64,000 nucleotides of DNA from Cristatella mucedo (GCA_009760855.2 WPIO01000132.1:982501-1046500), one strand, 5' to 3'; shown: positions 24,357 through 34,240, numbered from the stretch's first letter. The notes: generated by a model from the sequence alone, not told the origin. Numbers and translations: made by a program.

Positions 24357-24726
24357 ACACTCATGCGGAGGGAATACTCCTCCACACTAAGCGCGACCCG
24401 GACCCTAAACCCTAAGCGGTGAACTAGGAATCCGTTCCCACCTGTGCCGAGGGAATACCCCAAACACGCCAACGTAAACACACTTGCGGAGGGAATACTT
24501 CTCCACACTGAAGCGCGACCCGGAGTCTAAACCCTACCCGGAGAACTAGAACTCGGTTTCCACCAGTGCGACAGGAATACTCCACACACGCCAACTCGAA
24601 CACTCCTGCCGAGGAAATACTCCTTCACACTCAGCGCGACCCGGACCCTAAACCCTAACCGGTGAACTAGGGATCCGTTCCCACCTGTGCCGAGGGAATA
24701 CCCCAAACACGCCAACTTAAACACTC
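24357..24726. repeat. Three-copy minisatellite (~122 bp) with a telomere-like motif
   Basis: Three units start near 24357, 24479 and 24602. Each carries a GAGGGAATACT or GAGGAAATACT block, AGCGCGACCCGGA, a CCCTAAACCCTA-type motif and AACTAG. Units 1 and 3 are closest to each other; unit 2 is more diverged. Confidence 0.85.
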
Positions 24727-25677
24727 ACGACACAGGAGAAACACAAAACACGAAAGAACACACAAAATGCCAGCTCGGGCGCGATACGACCGTATTCGGT
24801 GGAGTTCCACCGAATCCTCCTAGCGCTGTCTCGTCTTGTTCCGTCAATCGCCGGCGAACAGCCCGCCCTCCTCCCTCGCTTTCAGAGAAACGAGTGCGAC
24901 GGCGTCGATGCCGGACCAAAGACAGAAAGTCACGAGGCCAAGAGCGAGCGTCGCTCGACTCTTAAATACCTAGCTGAAACAATGGGCAAGAGCTTAGTGG
25001 TATTGGGCCCGGACACCTTGGCCCATTACAGAAAGGAATTACTACCATCCCCAGGCCACTGGAAGGGCACCTCCGTCCAGCTTGAATGGCGAATGAGTTC
25101 CAGACGATTCTTTCTTGGAAAGAGGGAAGGCGGGGGTTGACAGGCCAGCCAACATCTATCAGCAGCTTCCGCGAGTATCGGACCAATTCTAAAGGCCGAA
25201 TCGCCGCCGCTCGTCTCAGAGCTTCCTGGCTTGCTCCTAAGCGCTTCCTCTCTAACCGCACTGACGCTCCTCTCTGGCTCACTGCTCCAGGACAAAGGGG
25301 CACTAGCCCGCCGCCGAACAGCTCTTGTTCGCGCTAAAATTCAGCCAAAGCCAGCAGGGCGCTACAAGCCACTGCAGACCGCAGGAGTCGTGCGCAGCCT
25401 CAAAGTGCTGCACGACAAAAGCAACGATGGACAAACCAGAGTGCACGAGCATTGCCTAGTGTGTGTGTGTCCTTGCGTGCCCAGCGGTTACCTCGGCAGT
25501 CCCTCGCGGGCGATTCGTGGCGGGCGGCGGATCGCTTGCATATGGCCTCTCATTCAGCCAATTCTGATTCGTTGTAGGAATTCTTTGGTCTGGGCTCCGA
25601 CAAAAGCGCTCTGCTCATTTCTAGCAGCATAGCAGGAGGTGCTCTTTCTTTTTGGGAGGCGTTGTGCAGCCGACGCT
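24727..25677. other. 5' flank of the CBM39-like gene
   Basis: No exon is supported. Open frames on both strands overlap without recognised motifs. A promoter and 5' UTR of the downstream gene are expected here, but no TATA box stands out. Confidence 0.4.
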
Positions 25678-25801
25678 ATGCTCGATGCAACTGTCATCAT
25701 CTGCCTGCTGTGTGACAGCTTGTGGCTGGTCAAGTCGTATACGGTGCCCACCCCACAGATCAGCGTCCTGCTTCCGAGAGGACTACGCTTCGAGATCGTC
25801 G
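25678..25801 (+). CDS. CBM39-like membrane protein, exon 1 (signal peptide and first beta strands)
   Basis: ATG at 25678 is followed directly by a hydrophobic signal sequence. The exon ends at the strong donor GTCG|GTGAGT in phase 1. The mature start, YTVPTP then ISVLLPRGLRFEI, has the spacing of the first strand of the glucan-recognition domain. A GCAG at 25666-25669 could be the acceptor of an upstream non-coding exon. Confidence 0.8.
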
Positions 25802-27267
25802 GTGAGTCGAGCACGCTGTTCAGTTGTATTCGGATGCGAGTGTTACGTTCTATCAGCGTGCTGGATAGTACGTAACACTCTATTTGGAATCGCTTCGTCA
25901 TCGTCGCCACAGCCACAACATTGAAAAAGCAGCCCTGGGACCTTCACGCCCATAGCAAGCTGTTCAACATGGTCGCCAGCGTATGTTCATAGTTACGTTA
26001 AATAAACACTTTTTATTTATCTTTTCCATTTAGAGTTTCTCTCTAATACATGAATACTAAACCCTAAGACCTAAACTCTAAACACAAAAACTCAAACCCA
26101 GAAAAAGTAAAAAACCTAACCGGTACTCCATAAGCCGTAAACCCCAAAAAAATGCAACCATTAAATACCAAACCCAAAATCCTAAGCCATATGCTAAAAG
26201 ATAACTAAAAACGTGTTTATTTAACGCTAATATAAGCATGTGCTGGCGATCATTTTGAACAGCCTGGCTGCTATGAGCACTGTGCCCATCTGTGCAGATC
26301 TGACGTTACTGATTGGCCGGACGATGCTGAACGTATTAGCTGCTTCCAGGATGTCCAGGCCGAAAGGTCCAGTCCGTCCTTCGGCCGACCGAGTCGCCCG
26401 ACACGCTCTTTCACCAAACTCTGAATAGGTAAAGGCGTGGCTCCTCCTTAGCTTAACTGTGGCTATGCTGACGATAAAATGCCCTCTCAATGCAGAACGT
26501 CCAATGCCCCACTCTCACCCTAGACCGACACTCAGGTGCTCTAACCACTCGTCATCTGCCCGAGGTTAGCAAAATGGGGGCCAACGCTGCCAGCTGGTGA
26601 AGAGGCACGTTTTTTGCGCGTTCTTTTTCACGCCCGAACCTAAAACGCTTAGCAACCTGTATAAGGCGCCATTAAAAATAGCGTAAACTTCCTTGGCCCG
26701 GCCCGCCCCCGAGGAAGCTGTCTAAATGTGTTCGAGCAGCGAGCCACAGAGCAGAGCGATTTCTATTGGCTGCCGGATTCTGCTGCAGATCCAACCCCTG
26801 GCGTTAGGTTGATCGCGTATCACTACAGCGTCAACGCCGACGTGCCGGGAGTGCAGGCTGGCCAGTACAACGTGGACGTCCTTCCTCAAGGTGAGGGCGG
26901 CTGCATTTGCCCGTGCGTACCTCGCTCCTCCGCCTCGCTCCTCCTCCTCGCTCCTCCTCCTCGCTCCTCCTCCTTGCTCCTCCTCCTCCTCGCTCCTTCT
27001 CCTCAGCGCTTTCTAAGGCCAGTTGAAACTCTGCAGGCGGCCTCTTCGTGAACGAAAATCGTCTCGTTACTGTGAACGACGGCGACACCGTCCACTACTG
27101 GGTAAATGCCATCTATGATAACAACGTAACTGTACTCGATTACCAGCTACTCGACCAACAGTGGACGTACAATGCGGCGTTAGTCGACACGTCGCCTCAG
27201 CCCACTCCGACTCCTCGGCGGCCATCTCTACCGACTCGAATACCCCAAACGCTCTACTCAAGCCTTG

Positions 27268-27357
<90 letters not shown>

Positions 27358-30300
27358 TCAGCACTCTACGTATAAACTCGAGTTCCCTTCGCACCTACAT
27401 ATTAGTTAGCAAAAGTGGATTAAGTAGATGGCGAAGGGCCTGCGGAGGATAATCTGAGCTCACTCCTGCCTCGCTCTGCTGCCGACGCCGTCCCGTTAGC
27501 TCAACGATTTGCCCTGCCTGAGCGTTCGACATCAAACCGGCCGAGCAGCCGCCACTTAACGCTCCCGACTCGGCGCTTAATGTCGGATGTGGCTCTGACC
27601 TAGCTGCCATCTTGTCCGACAAGCCTCTCGACGTTGCTGCTGGCGGCCCTCTCTTCCGTCGTTGAGCTGTCGCCGTCGATGCCTTCGTTGAAGGTTAAGG
27701 GTTAAGAGTTGAGGGTTCAAGAGCCGCCGCAGCGTAAGCGGCTCGACTCGGCTGCTGAAATCGTCTGTTGCTCTGTCGCGCTTTCACGAGCCGCTTCCCG
27801 CGGAGGCCGCCGCCGGACTTCCGGTCTTCCGCCGCAGGCTTCCGCCAGGCGGCCGGCTCTGCGCCTCGCTCGTCTTACGCTTTCTTGCGACAAGTTCTGA
27901 GAAGGATCTGATTCTACCGCGCCTTTCGCGCCGTCTATACGAGCGGCTGTCACGCGGGACGTCCCTCACCCTTCGGGCTTAGACGAATGGCTGCGTTGGC
28001 TACCGCGGCTGCGAAGCAGCAGCATATTAGAAGAGTTTTGAAGCTTGAGCGATAGATAGCTAGATAGCTAGATAGATAGATACGTCACGTACTTTTCCTT
28101 CTGGTACTTTTTGGTATAGGAATCCTGGTCTCCCCCGACGACGCAGGCGAATGTAGCAACCGGTTGCAAATTCCGGTGTTAATTGCGAGCGGTGAAGCTT
28201 CGGTATGCTAGACGACCAGATTCTTTTTTACTAGCGCTAGGGAAAATATAACCAATAAGAACTGGATATATCACAATATAATCGTGCAATGCGCAAAGGC
28301 CTGAAGCTCGCAAAATGTCGATGGTAATAACATAGCGCTCGATATCTGGTACGAGCGCTAACCACAACGTAAACAAAAGCGAAAGGATAGCCTGAACATT
28401 CACCGATCGGCAGACCGTTGCTCCAATAGAGCGACTGCGGTCAGGGCGGCGCCTTATATAACGGCCAGGTCATTGGTCATACCATAATCTCGCCCATATA
28501 TAATAATGCATCGCGCTGCTCGTGAGCCTCGGCTTATCGCGGCTTATTTCATAAGCGGCTCAGTTCTAATCAGCGGCAAAGCTCATAGTTCGTAATTGAG
28601 GTTCAGCTGTCATAGTCGTACCAACCTCAAATCCTATGGAGACTGCGCCTTTAGTTCGTTCGCTTCCAAAGCCAGGAACTGCTTCCTATGCAGCAAATGC
28701 AAAGCGCCTAGAACGAGACTTAGTTCTCTAAGCGTGCTTTATCGTGTATTATTATTATTATTATTATAGTCCATTATCGCGGGGCACTACAGCAGCAACT
28801 ACGATTCCTTAGCCGTGGTTCGAGAAGCCAACTCTTATCAGTTTTTGTTATGCGTTTGCGAGGACTAGCATCCGTTATTCAGGAGACGCTACAGAGAGTT
28901 CGTAACTGTGGAAATCGTCGCGAGAGTTGGCACTCGATGTAATAGTGGCTTCATTTGTGAATACATTTCAAATATGAATATCGTCCAGGCACAAACTGAC
29001 TATAAACTAAGCTGTCACGTCCGGCAGTAAAGATGTCGAGTAATCGCAGTGAAAAGCCCGTGGATTTGAGCCAGGTCGGCGGCTCCAATTGCATATTCAA
29101 TAAAGAAATAAATAATTATTATCTGATTTAGCAGCCTTATTTTCTATAGCGGAAGAAGAGCCTTAATGGATTTCACCACCTCGTGCAGTTGGCAATAAAG
29201 GATCGCCAACTACAGGATTCGAACCCCCCCCCCCCCGTCGTGAAAATAATAATACATTTCTGTAGCGCCCTCAGAGAACTTAATCTCTTTCTAGGCAATT
29301 TAAATGTGCTGCAAAGGAAGCACGGTCGAATGGTAAGTGGTAGGATGCTTAATATGACAAGATGGCAAGCACAAGATGGTTAGAGGCGGTATGTACTGAG
29401 TCAGCATGAAAATATGGTTAGTGACAGCATGTACGGTGTCAGCCCGCATAAGCACACGAAAGACGAATCACATGGATCCGCTAAATGCTGTGATAAATAG
29501 ATGCGTTTTAGCTTCTTTTTTTAAATGTCAATTCAGGGGATGCTGTGACGCAAGTCGGAAGTGAGTTCCAGGCTTTGGGAACATCCGAATTAAAGGCACG
29601 ATCTCCAAAGGATTTGAGGTACATACGAGGTATAGCTAAACGATGAGATTCAGAAAAGCGGGTGGTACGATGCTTAGCCTAGTGAGGAAGTAGGTCTGAT
29701 AGGTTGGCTGGAGCCAAAGAATGAAGGGACCTAAAAGTGAGTGACAGAAGTTTGCGGTCGACTCGTTGCTCGACTGAAAGCCTCGCAATGGGCGTGCATC
29801 GATGTTATTGTCTTCTGTCTACGTTCGCCTGACGGCATCCTGTCCTCCGGCCTCTTCTAGTGACATATGATTCCGGACTCCACGTATAGTATGGTTTGTG
29901 GTATTGCACTCTGGCGAGAATTCGCGCATGTAGGTTGCGTGTGTGTATGAATGTTCTCTTAGTTTGCTAGCGACCTTATGCTAGCTGCGTTTGGCTCGCT
30001 CTGGCGGTAGGGCAGACAGTAGGAGGCATTTTCGTTGGCGCTCGCTCGCGGTTTGTGTCCTTTCGACCGATTAGAAGTATTTCTGTACTTAAAAAGTTTG
30101 TATTTTATTGTCATCTTGTCACTGCACAATACGCAGACGTTGCAGATCATTCGGAGGGTCGAGCATGAGGTGTAAGCAATTCTTGCTCCTGCGCTCCTAG
30201 CTCGTGTCCATCTTGCTCCGTCGCTCCTAGCTCACGTCCATCTTGCCCCCTTCCGTCGCTCCTCGCTCGTGTCTATCTTGCTCCTGCACTCATTGCTCGT

Positions 30301-33137
30301 GTCCATCTTGCTCCGTCGCTCCTCGCTCGTGTCCATCTAGCTCCTGCACTCATTGCTCGTGTCAATCTTGGTCCGTCGCTCCTCGCTCGTGTCAATCTTG
30401 CTCCGTCGCTCCTCGCTCGTGTCCATCTTACTCCTGCACTCATTGCTCGTGTCAATCTTGCTCCGTCGCTTCTCGCTCGTGTCCATCTTGCTCCGTCGCT
30501 CCTCGCTCGTGTCCATCTTGCTCCTGCACTCATTGCTCGTGTCAATCTTGCTCCGTCGCTCCTCGCTCGTGTGTCAATCTTGCTCCGTCGCTCCTCGCTC
30601 GTGTCCATCTTACTCCTGCACTCATTGCTCGTGTCAATCTTGCTCCGTCGCTTCTCGCTCGTGTCCATCTTGCTCCGTCGCTCCTCGCTCGTGTCCATCT
30701 TGCTCCTGCACTCATTGCTCGTGTCAATCTTGCTCCGTCGCTCCTCGCTCGTGTCAATCTTGCTCCGTCGCTCCTCGCTCGTGTCCATCTTACTCCTGCA
30801 CTCATTGCTCGTGTCAATCTTGCTCCGTCGCTTCTCGCTCGTGTCCATCTTGCTCCGTCGCTCCTCGCTCGTGTCCATCTTGCTCCTGCACTCATTGCTC
30901 GTGTCAATCTTGCTCCGTCGCTCCTCGCTCGTGTCAATCTTGCTCCGTCGCTCCTCGCTCGTGTCCATCTTGCTCCTGCACTCATTGCTCGTGTCCATCT
31001 TGCTCCCGCGCTCCTCGCTCGTGTCAATCTTGCTCCTGCACTCCTTGCTCGTGTCCATCTTGCCCCCTGCCGCGCTCCTCGCTCGTGTCCATCTTGCTCC
31101 CGCGCTCCTCGCTAGTGTCCATCTCGTGCAAGCAGCGAGGCTCCGTCGCCATACCGACGTGCAGCTGATTGGCTAGAGCGACGATTGTAGTAGCACCAGC
31201 AGCGGTGACAGAAACAGCCGTGTGGTAGTATTATAGCGTGGGCTGTCGGTCGTGGCATTAGTTCCTTAGGATCTATCTATCATTGTCACGTGCTTTAAAC
31301 TTCCTGAATTGCCCGCTGAGCCCAGGCGTACGCGGCCACGCTTCCTCTGACGGCAGCCCTAGGCTTTCTTTGCAGCATATGTAAAGTGCCTAGAAAGAGA
31401 TTGAGTTCTTTGAGGTCGATATAACAAATGTATTATTATTATTATTAATATAAGCCATTTTTGCTTGATAAGTCGCAGGCTAGGCTGAAGCTGAATCTAC
31501 TGATAGCAAAAGTGTTGGTTTTTACGATTTCTAGGTGTCACCTCTGCAATGACGCCTACCCCACGTGCTAACAACCTATCAACGGTTGCAACGCCAGCCG
31601 ACAGTGGCGGACTAACTGCAACAAACACAATAATATTGGCTGTCACGATAGTCTGCGCAGTCGCCCTAGCAGTTTCGCTGGCCATATTCTTTACGTGTCG
31701 GTAAGCTACGCGCGCCTTCATAAGTGACCGATGCTTTGGCGTTCCCCTGCCGCTTGAGCGACGAGTAATTGCAGGGCGGTCAGCACGCCTGCTCCTGCTT
31801 TCTACATCGCCTGCTTCGTGCCGGCTGCTTCGTGCATGCACAGCAATCGCGTTTGTTACAAGCTTTCTTGCACGTGTACGTGGATGCACCACGTGTGTCT
31901 TCGCGATTTAGCACCTTCTTACGAACTCATCCAATATCGTATAACCGCAGGCGTCAATCGTTTAGAAATGTGTTTCCACAGAACTCAAGAGATCGCACCT
32001 CCGAAGTTAGAGCCCTCTCTGGCCACCGTTATAGCATGTATTCGGGTGTCTTAATTGTGTTGCATCTTCCGGTGGGCGCCGAGCGAGCGACGAAAAGAGC
32101 TCGCGATAGCGAATTTGATGAAGAAGCATCTGCCCGGATGAGCGAGCGAGCGAGCGGGGGATACGAGTTCGGCTTTGCATCGTCGAAGAGGAGCCGAGTA
32201 GCCGCTGCCAGTTCTGGGCAGCAGTTCGTCTTCTTCTCTGAGTAACTAACGGCTTGCGTTGTTTGCCGACTCTTCTATAAATGCCTGAATGCTCTGAATG
32301 CCTCCTGCCGTACTGGCACCAACAGCTTTTCTGGCAGCCTCTTCCAAGTACTAGGTAAGAGCCCAGCAGTAGCCGCTGCCAGTTCTGGGCAGCAGTTCGT
32401 CTTCTCTGAGCAGCATCCCTCTTGAAGACAAGCTCTCAGTGCGCTCCGACGACTGTCGTCCTCTGCGCTGTCCACTAAAGAACGCGACTTGTCTAGCGAT
32501 TTCTCTCTGCCCGGGACTCGAACCCACGCGATCCGTGTCGCGAGGGAGAGGGCGTGTCGCGAGGAGTGAGCGCCGTGCCTCGCCCCCCTGGGCTAAGACC
32601 CCGCAGCAAGGCGAGCTAGAATGAGACCCGACGAGATAAAACGTAGCGGTGCACGCAGAGCAAGTAGCTCGCCTCTAGCTCAGCGAAGTCGTTCGTTGCA
32701 CGCCGCCGCGGCCGCCGCGTTTTCTGCCGAACGCTTCGCACAGCTTGCGGCTCTGTCCACTGTCTCGCAGATCGAAGCGCACCGATCGGACCATCAAGTC
32801 GCAGCCACCAAAGCTCGGCTCGCGGCCTAGACCGGCGGAAGCGGCGGCGGCGTGGGTGCCGCCGCCGCCGCCGCTTCCGCCGCCGAGGCAGGCCGAGCTG
32901 GTCTACGAGGACCCGGACGAGCTGTCCACCGGCGGCTCCTCTCGCCGAGGAGTGGCGCGAGAAGACTCGTGGCCCGGACCGGCGGCGGCGGCGAAGCCGA
33001 GCGCCGCCGCCGCACAAGCAGCGAGAGCTCGCGCTCCAATCCCGTCGTCGCCGCCGCCGCCCCAGCACGAATTTTGTCCGCTGGCGGCGCCCTCGGCGCG
33101 GGAATCCTACGGCGGCTACTTTACGCCGGTTGCGTGA
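25678..33137 (+). CDS. Predicted type I membrane protein with a beta-1,3-glucan-recognition (CBM39-like) domain
   Basis: Six exons in phase: 25678-25801, 26789-26890, 27037-27267, 31535-31700, 31951-32037, 32771-33137, giving 358 residues. Residues 1-20 are a signal peptide (ATVIICLLCDSLWLV). About 21-117 match the N-terminal domain of insect beta-glucan recognition proteins/GNBPs, which binds beta-1,3-glucan: YTVPTPQISVLLPRGLRFEI, then GVRLIAYHYSVN, then NDGDTVHYWVNAIYDN. About 118-183 are a Thr/Pro/Ser stalk, 184-205 one transmembrane helix (IILAVTIVCAVALAVSLAIF), and 206-358 a cytoplasmic tail with PLPPPR (SH3 class II type), Tyr282 in VYEDPDEL and Tyr350/Tyr353 near the C-terminus. No GH16-like domain is present, unlike secreted GNBPs. 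Exons 1-4 are well supported; the route through exons 5 and 6 is inferred. A role as a cell-surface fungal or beta-glucan sensor is inference. Confidence 0.75.
26040..26190. repeat. Degenerate CCTAAAC-type (telomere-like) tract
   Basis: Irregular repeats of CTAAACCCTAAG, CCTAAACTC, TAAACACAAA and AACCCAGAAA across about 150 bases in the first intron of the CBM39-like gene. Confidence 0.6.
26789..26890 (+). CDS. CBM39-like membrane protein, exon 2
   Basis: Acceptor GCTGCAG and donor AAG|GTGAGG; 102 bases, phase 1 to phase 1. It encodes DPTPGVRLIAYHYSVNADVP and then GVQAGQYNVDVLPQ. This corresponds to the family block of the type GISLFAFHGNLN...GLEAGxWxxDI. Confidence 0.78.
26920..27004. repeat. 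CTCCTCCTCGCT-type repeat in a short intron
   Basis: About seven imperfect copies of a 9-12 base unit occupy most of the 146-bp intron between exons 2 and 3 of the CBM39-like gene and may serve as its pyrimidine tract. Confidence 0.85.
27037..27267 (+). CDS. CBM39-like membrane protein, exon 3 (end of domain and stalk)
   Basis: Acceptor CTCTGCAG; donor CTTG|GTAAGT; 231 bases, phase 1 to phase 1. It encodes VNDGDTVHYWVNAIYDN, matching the family's GDxIYYWxYVxxxG, then QWTYN and a Pro/Thr-rich start of the stalk. A long (CT)n tract begins right after the donor. Confidence 0.8.
27272..27355. repeat. (CT)n microsatellite abutting a splice donor
   Basis: About 41 CT units start immediately after the GTAAGT donor of exon 3 of the CBM39-like gene. 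Confidence 0.96.
28440..28505. promoter_or_regulatory. TATA/CCAAT-like cluster
   Basis: On the - strand, ACCAATGACC is followed about 10 bases later by TTATATAAGGCGCC, and an open frame with a hydrophobic start lies about 60 bases downstream. That frame begins with GTG rather than ATG, so no gene is called. The cluster lies inside an intron of the + strand gene and may be chance. Confidence 0.2.
28618..28768 (+). mobile_element. LINE family A, short deleted copy
   Basis: ACCAACCTCAAATCCTATGG joins almost directly to GCAAAGCGCCTAGAACGAGA and an (ATT)n tail, with the sequence in between missing. Confidence 0.8.
29105..29240 (-). mobile_element. tRNA-derived SINE, type 1
   Basis: On the - strand a B box (GGGTTCGAATCC type, expanded here into a run of G) is followed by GGCGATCCTTTATTGCC and the CTCTTCTTCCGCTATAG body. 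It abuts the 3' tail of the LINE A copy that starts at 29245. Confidence 0.75.
29245..29795 (-). mobile_element. LINE family A, 3' end
   Basis: Read on the - strand it ends in the family tail (GAGATTAAGTTCTCTGAGGG, then ATT units). Upstream it encodes the RSLHSLAPAYLSDL region, diverged and frame-broken. It lies in the third intron of the CBM39-like gene. Confidence 0.83.
30190..31135. repeat. 30-bp minisatellite with 180-bp higher-order repeats
   Basis: About 31 units of 30 bases occur in two main forms (TTGCTCCGTCGCTCCTCG and TTGCTCCTGCACTCATTG cores). From 30361 to about 30960 the units repeat in a fixed order of six, giving a 180-bp higher-order period that recurs about three times. A 2-base GT insertion at about 30571 shifts the frame. 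Units are free of stops in several frames, so the long open frames are not evidence of a gene. It lies in the third intron of the CBM39-like gene. Confidence 0.95.
31365..31450 (+). mobile_element. LINE family A, tail fragment
   Basis: Only the last ~80 bases are present: TGTAAAGTGCCTAGAAAGAG, GAGTTCTTTGAGG and ATT units. It lies about 90 bases before exon 4 of the CBM39-like gene. Confidence 0.8.
31535..31700 (+). CDS. CBM39-like membrane protein, exon 4 (stalk and transmembrane helix)
   Basis: Acceptor TTTCTAG; donor TCG|GTAAGC; 166 bases, phase 1 to phase 2. It encodes a Thr/Ala/Pro-rich linker, then one clean hydrophobic helix of about 22 residues ending ...AIFFTCR, with Arg on the inner side. 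It is 4.3 kb from exon 3, but the phase agrees and no other exon was seen between them. Confidence 0.72.
31951..32037 (+). CDS. CBM39-like membrane protein, exon 5 (juxtamembrane cytoplasmic part)
   Basis: Acceptor ACCGCAG. It encodes a basic juxtamembrane stretch (RRQSFRNVFPQNSRDRTSEV). Its end is uncertain. A donor AT|GTATTC at 32038 keeps phase with exon 6. Without splicing, the frame stays open to a TAA at 32243-32245, giving a different, shorter tail. Confidence 0.55.
32197..32410. repeat. Direct duplication of a ~45-bp segment
   Basis: 32197-32242 and 32368-32410 share AGTAGCCGCTGCCAGTTCTG and the following bases, differing by one TTC. The first copy ends in the stop of the read-through frame of exon 5. 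Confidence 0.9.
32490..32612 (-). mobile_element. tRNA-like SINE, GC-rich
   Basis: On the - strand an A-box-like TAGCCCAGGGGGGCGAGG is followed about 65 bases later by the B box GGTTCGAGTCC. It lies between exons 5 and 6 of the CBM39-like gene. Spacing is too long for a functional tRNA. Confidence 0.5.
32771..33137 (+). CDS. CBM39-like membrane protein, exon 6 (signalling-type tail)
   Basis: Acceptor CTCGCAG; 367 bases starting in phase 2, stop TGA. It encodes a Pro/Ala-rich tail with VPPPPPLPPPRQAELVYEDP, SSPPPPQHEF and the C-terminus ESYGGYFTPVA. The polyproline run ending in Arg fits a class II SH3 ligand, and the two Tyr contexts could be SH2 targets. The block is very GC-rich; assignment to this gene rests on phase and position. 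Confidence 0.52.
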
Positions 33138-33162
33138 GCGAGCGAGCCTTCGCGGCGGCTGC

Positions 33163-33206
33163 GCGAGGCGTCCGATGCCTTCGCGAGCGCCATCGGACGC
33201 CGCGAG
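33163..33206. repeat. Hairpin just after the CBM39-like stop codon
   Basis: GGCGTCCGATG at 33167-33177 pairs with CATCGGACGCC at 33191-33201. A second element follows 40 bases later. Confidence 0.85.
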
Positions 33207-33245
33207 CCGCCGCCGCCGCGGCGACTTTTAGCATCGCTCGCGGTC

Positions 33246-33281
33246 GCGCACCAAGCGGCATCCGGGCGCCGCTTGGTGCGC
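33246..33281. repeat. Perfect 14-bp hairpin
   Basis: GCGCACCAAGCGGC (33246-33259) is exactly complementary to GCCGCTTGGTGCGC (33268-33281), with an 8-base loop. Confidence 0.9.
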
Positions 33282-34139
33282 AGAGGCGGCCGCTGTGAAA
33301 GAAACACGTTTCGGCCGCGGGGAGAAGCCCGTGCAGCTTGCCGCCGCCGCGCATCGCTCGCCGGTCGACGAGTTCCATCCAATTCGGGCTCGATCGAATG
33401 CAGTGCTTTTCAGTGTCTGCGTCGTGTCTGCCGGCCATTTTAGATTTGAACGCTAAGCGAGTCGCCCCGGCGAGAAGTTCGAGCGGCTGGCGAACTCGTC
33501 ACGCGGGCGCCGCGGGAAAACGGTGGCTGCTTGCGCGCGCAAGTCGTCCTTGAAGGATCGCAGAGCAGATGGCCCGCATATACTGTGGAGACGGCGAAGC
33601 TCTAAAAAAGAGGGTTCTCACTTATTCTGCGGCGTTTTTCGATGGTTTTTCGAGCGCTGCGTGCACGGTACATTTCAACGTCTCGAAACTCGGTTGTATG
33701 GCGGCTCACCGAACCGGCTGTGAAAGCGCTGGAAAATTAATTAAATGTTTTTTCGATAAAGCAAAAATATTGCTTCGTAGTGAGTGCTACGCACGCACTG
33801 TATGCTGCCGGCTGTAAAAATATGTTTGGAATTTTCTGCGGAACGTAGCTGAAATATTGCGCGGTGGTGAAGCTCGCTTGAGTACCAGCATACGTGGTAT
33901 ATTAGGCCAGTCGCCCTCCCGAGCTCACTCACTCACACGCGTGCTCCGGAGGCACTGCTTGGCGCTCTGTTTCGTTCTTAAAGAGTTATTACTTACGAAT
34001 ACATAGTGCTTAGAGGTCGTTCACCCTAAGGATAAAAGCTCATTTCTGGCGACAAAAACGGCATCGGGTCTCGTGGATTTTCATCATCAGAGTCTATCGT
34101 GGAATTGGCTTAGAAGCCGTTGTTTCTGAGCGTGGAAAG

Positions 34140-34240
34140 TAAATAATTAAAGTAACGGTTATCACCAACGATTGTAGTTGGCAACAAAGACTCGCCGACT
34201 GCAGGACTCGAATCCGCCGCTTCGCTAATGTAGGGCCTTC
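34140..34240 (-). mobile_element. tRNA-derived SINE, type 1, partial
   Basis: On the - strand: B box GGATTCGAGTCC, then GGCGAGTCTTTGTTGCC, at the same spacing as in the other type 1 copies. Confidence 0.65.

Larger units (their letters stand above)
33138..34137. other. 3' flank of the CBM39-like gene
   Basis: It is GC-rich to about 33,560, then AT-rich. The first 150 bases hold two strong hairpins. No clear AATAAA was seen before 34,000. No further exon or repeat was recognised. Confidence 0.45.

Noticed and set aside
30190-31135. 30-bp repeats as a possible CRISPR array
   Set aside because: Units are directly adjacent with no unique spacers, and the genome is animal.
30243-31168. Open frames of 290, 271 and 261 codons on both strands
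   Set aside because: They come from a 30-bp tandem repeat without stops. All encode short repeating peptides, and they lie inside an intron.
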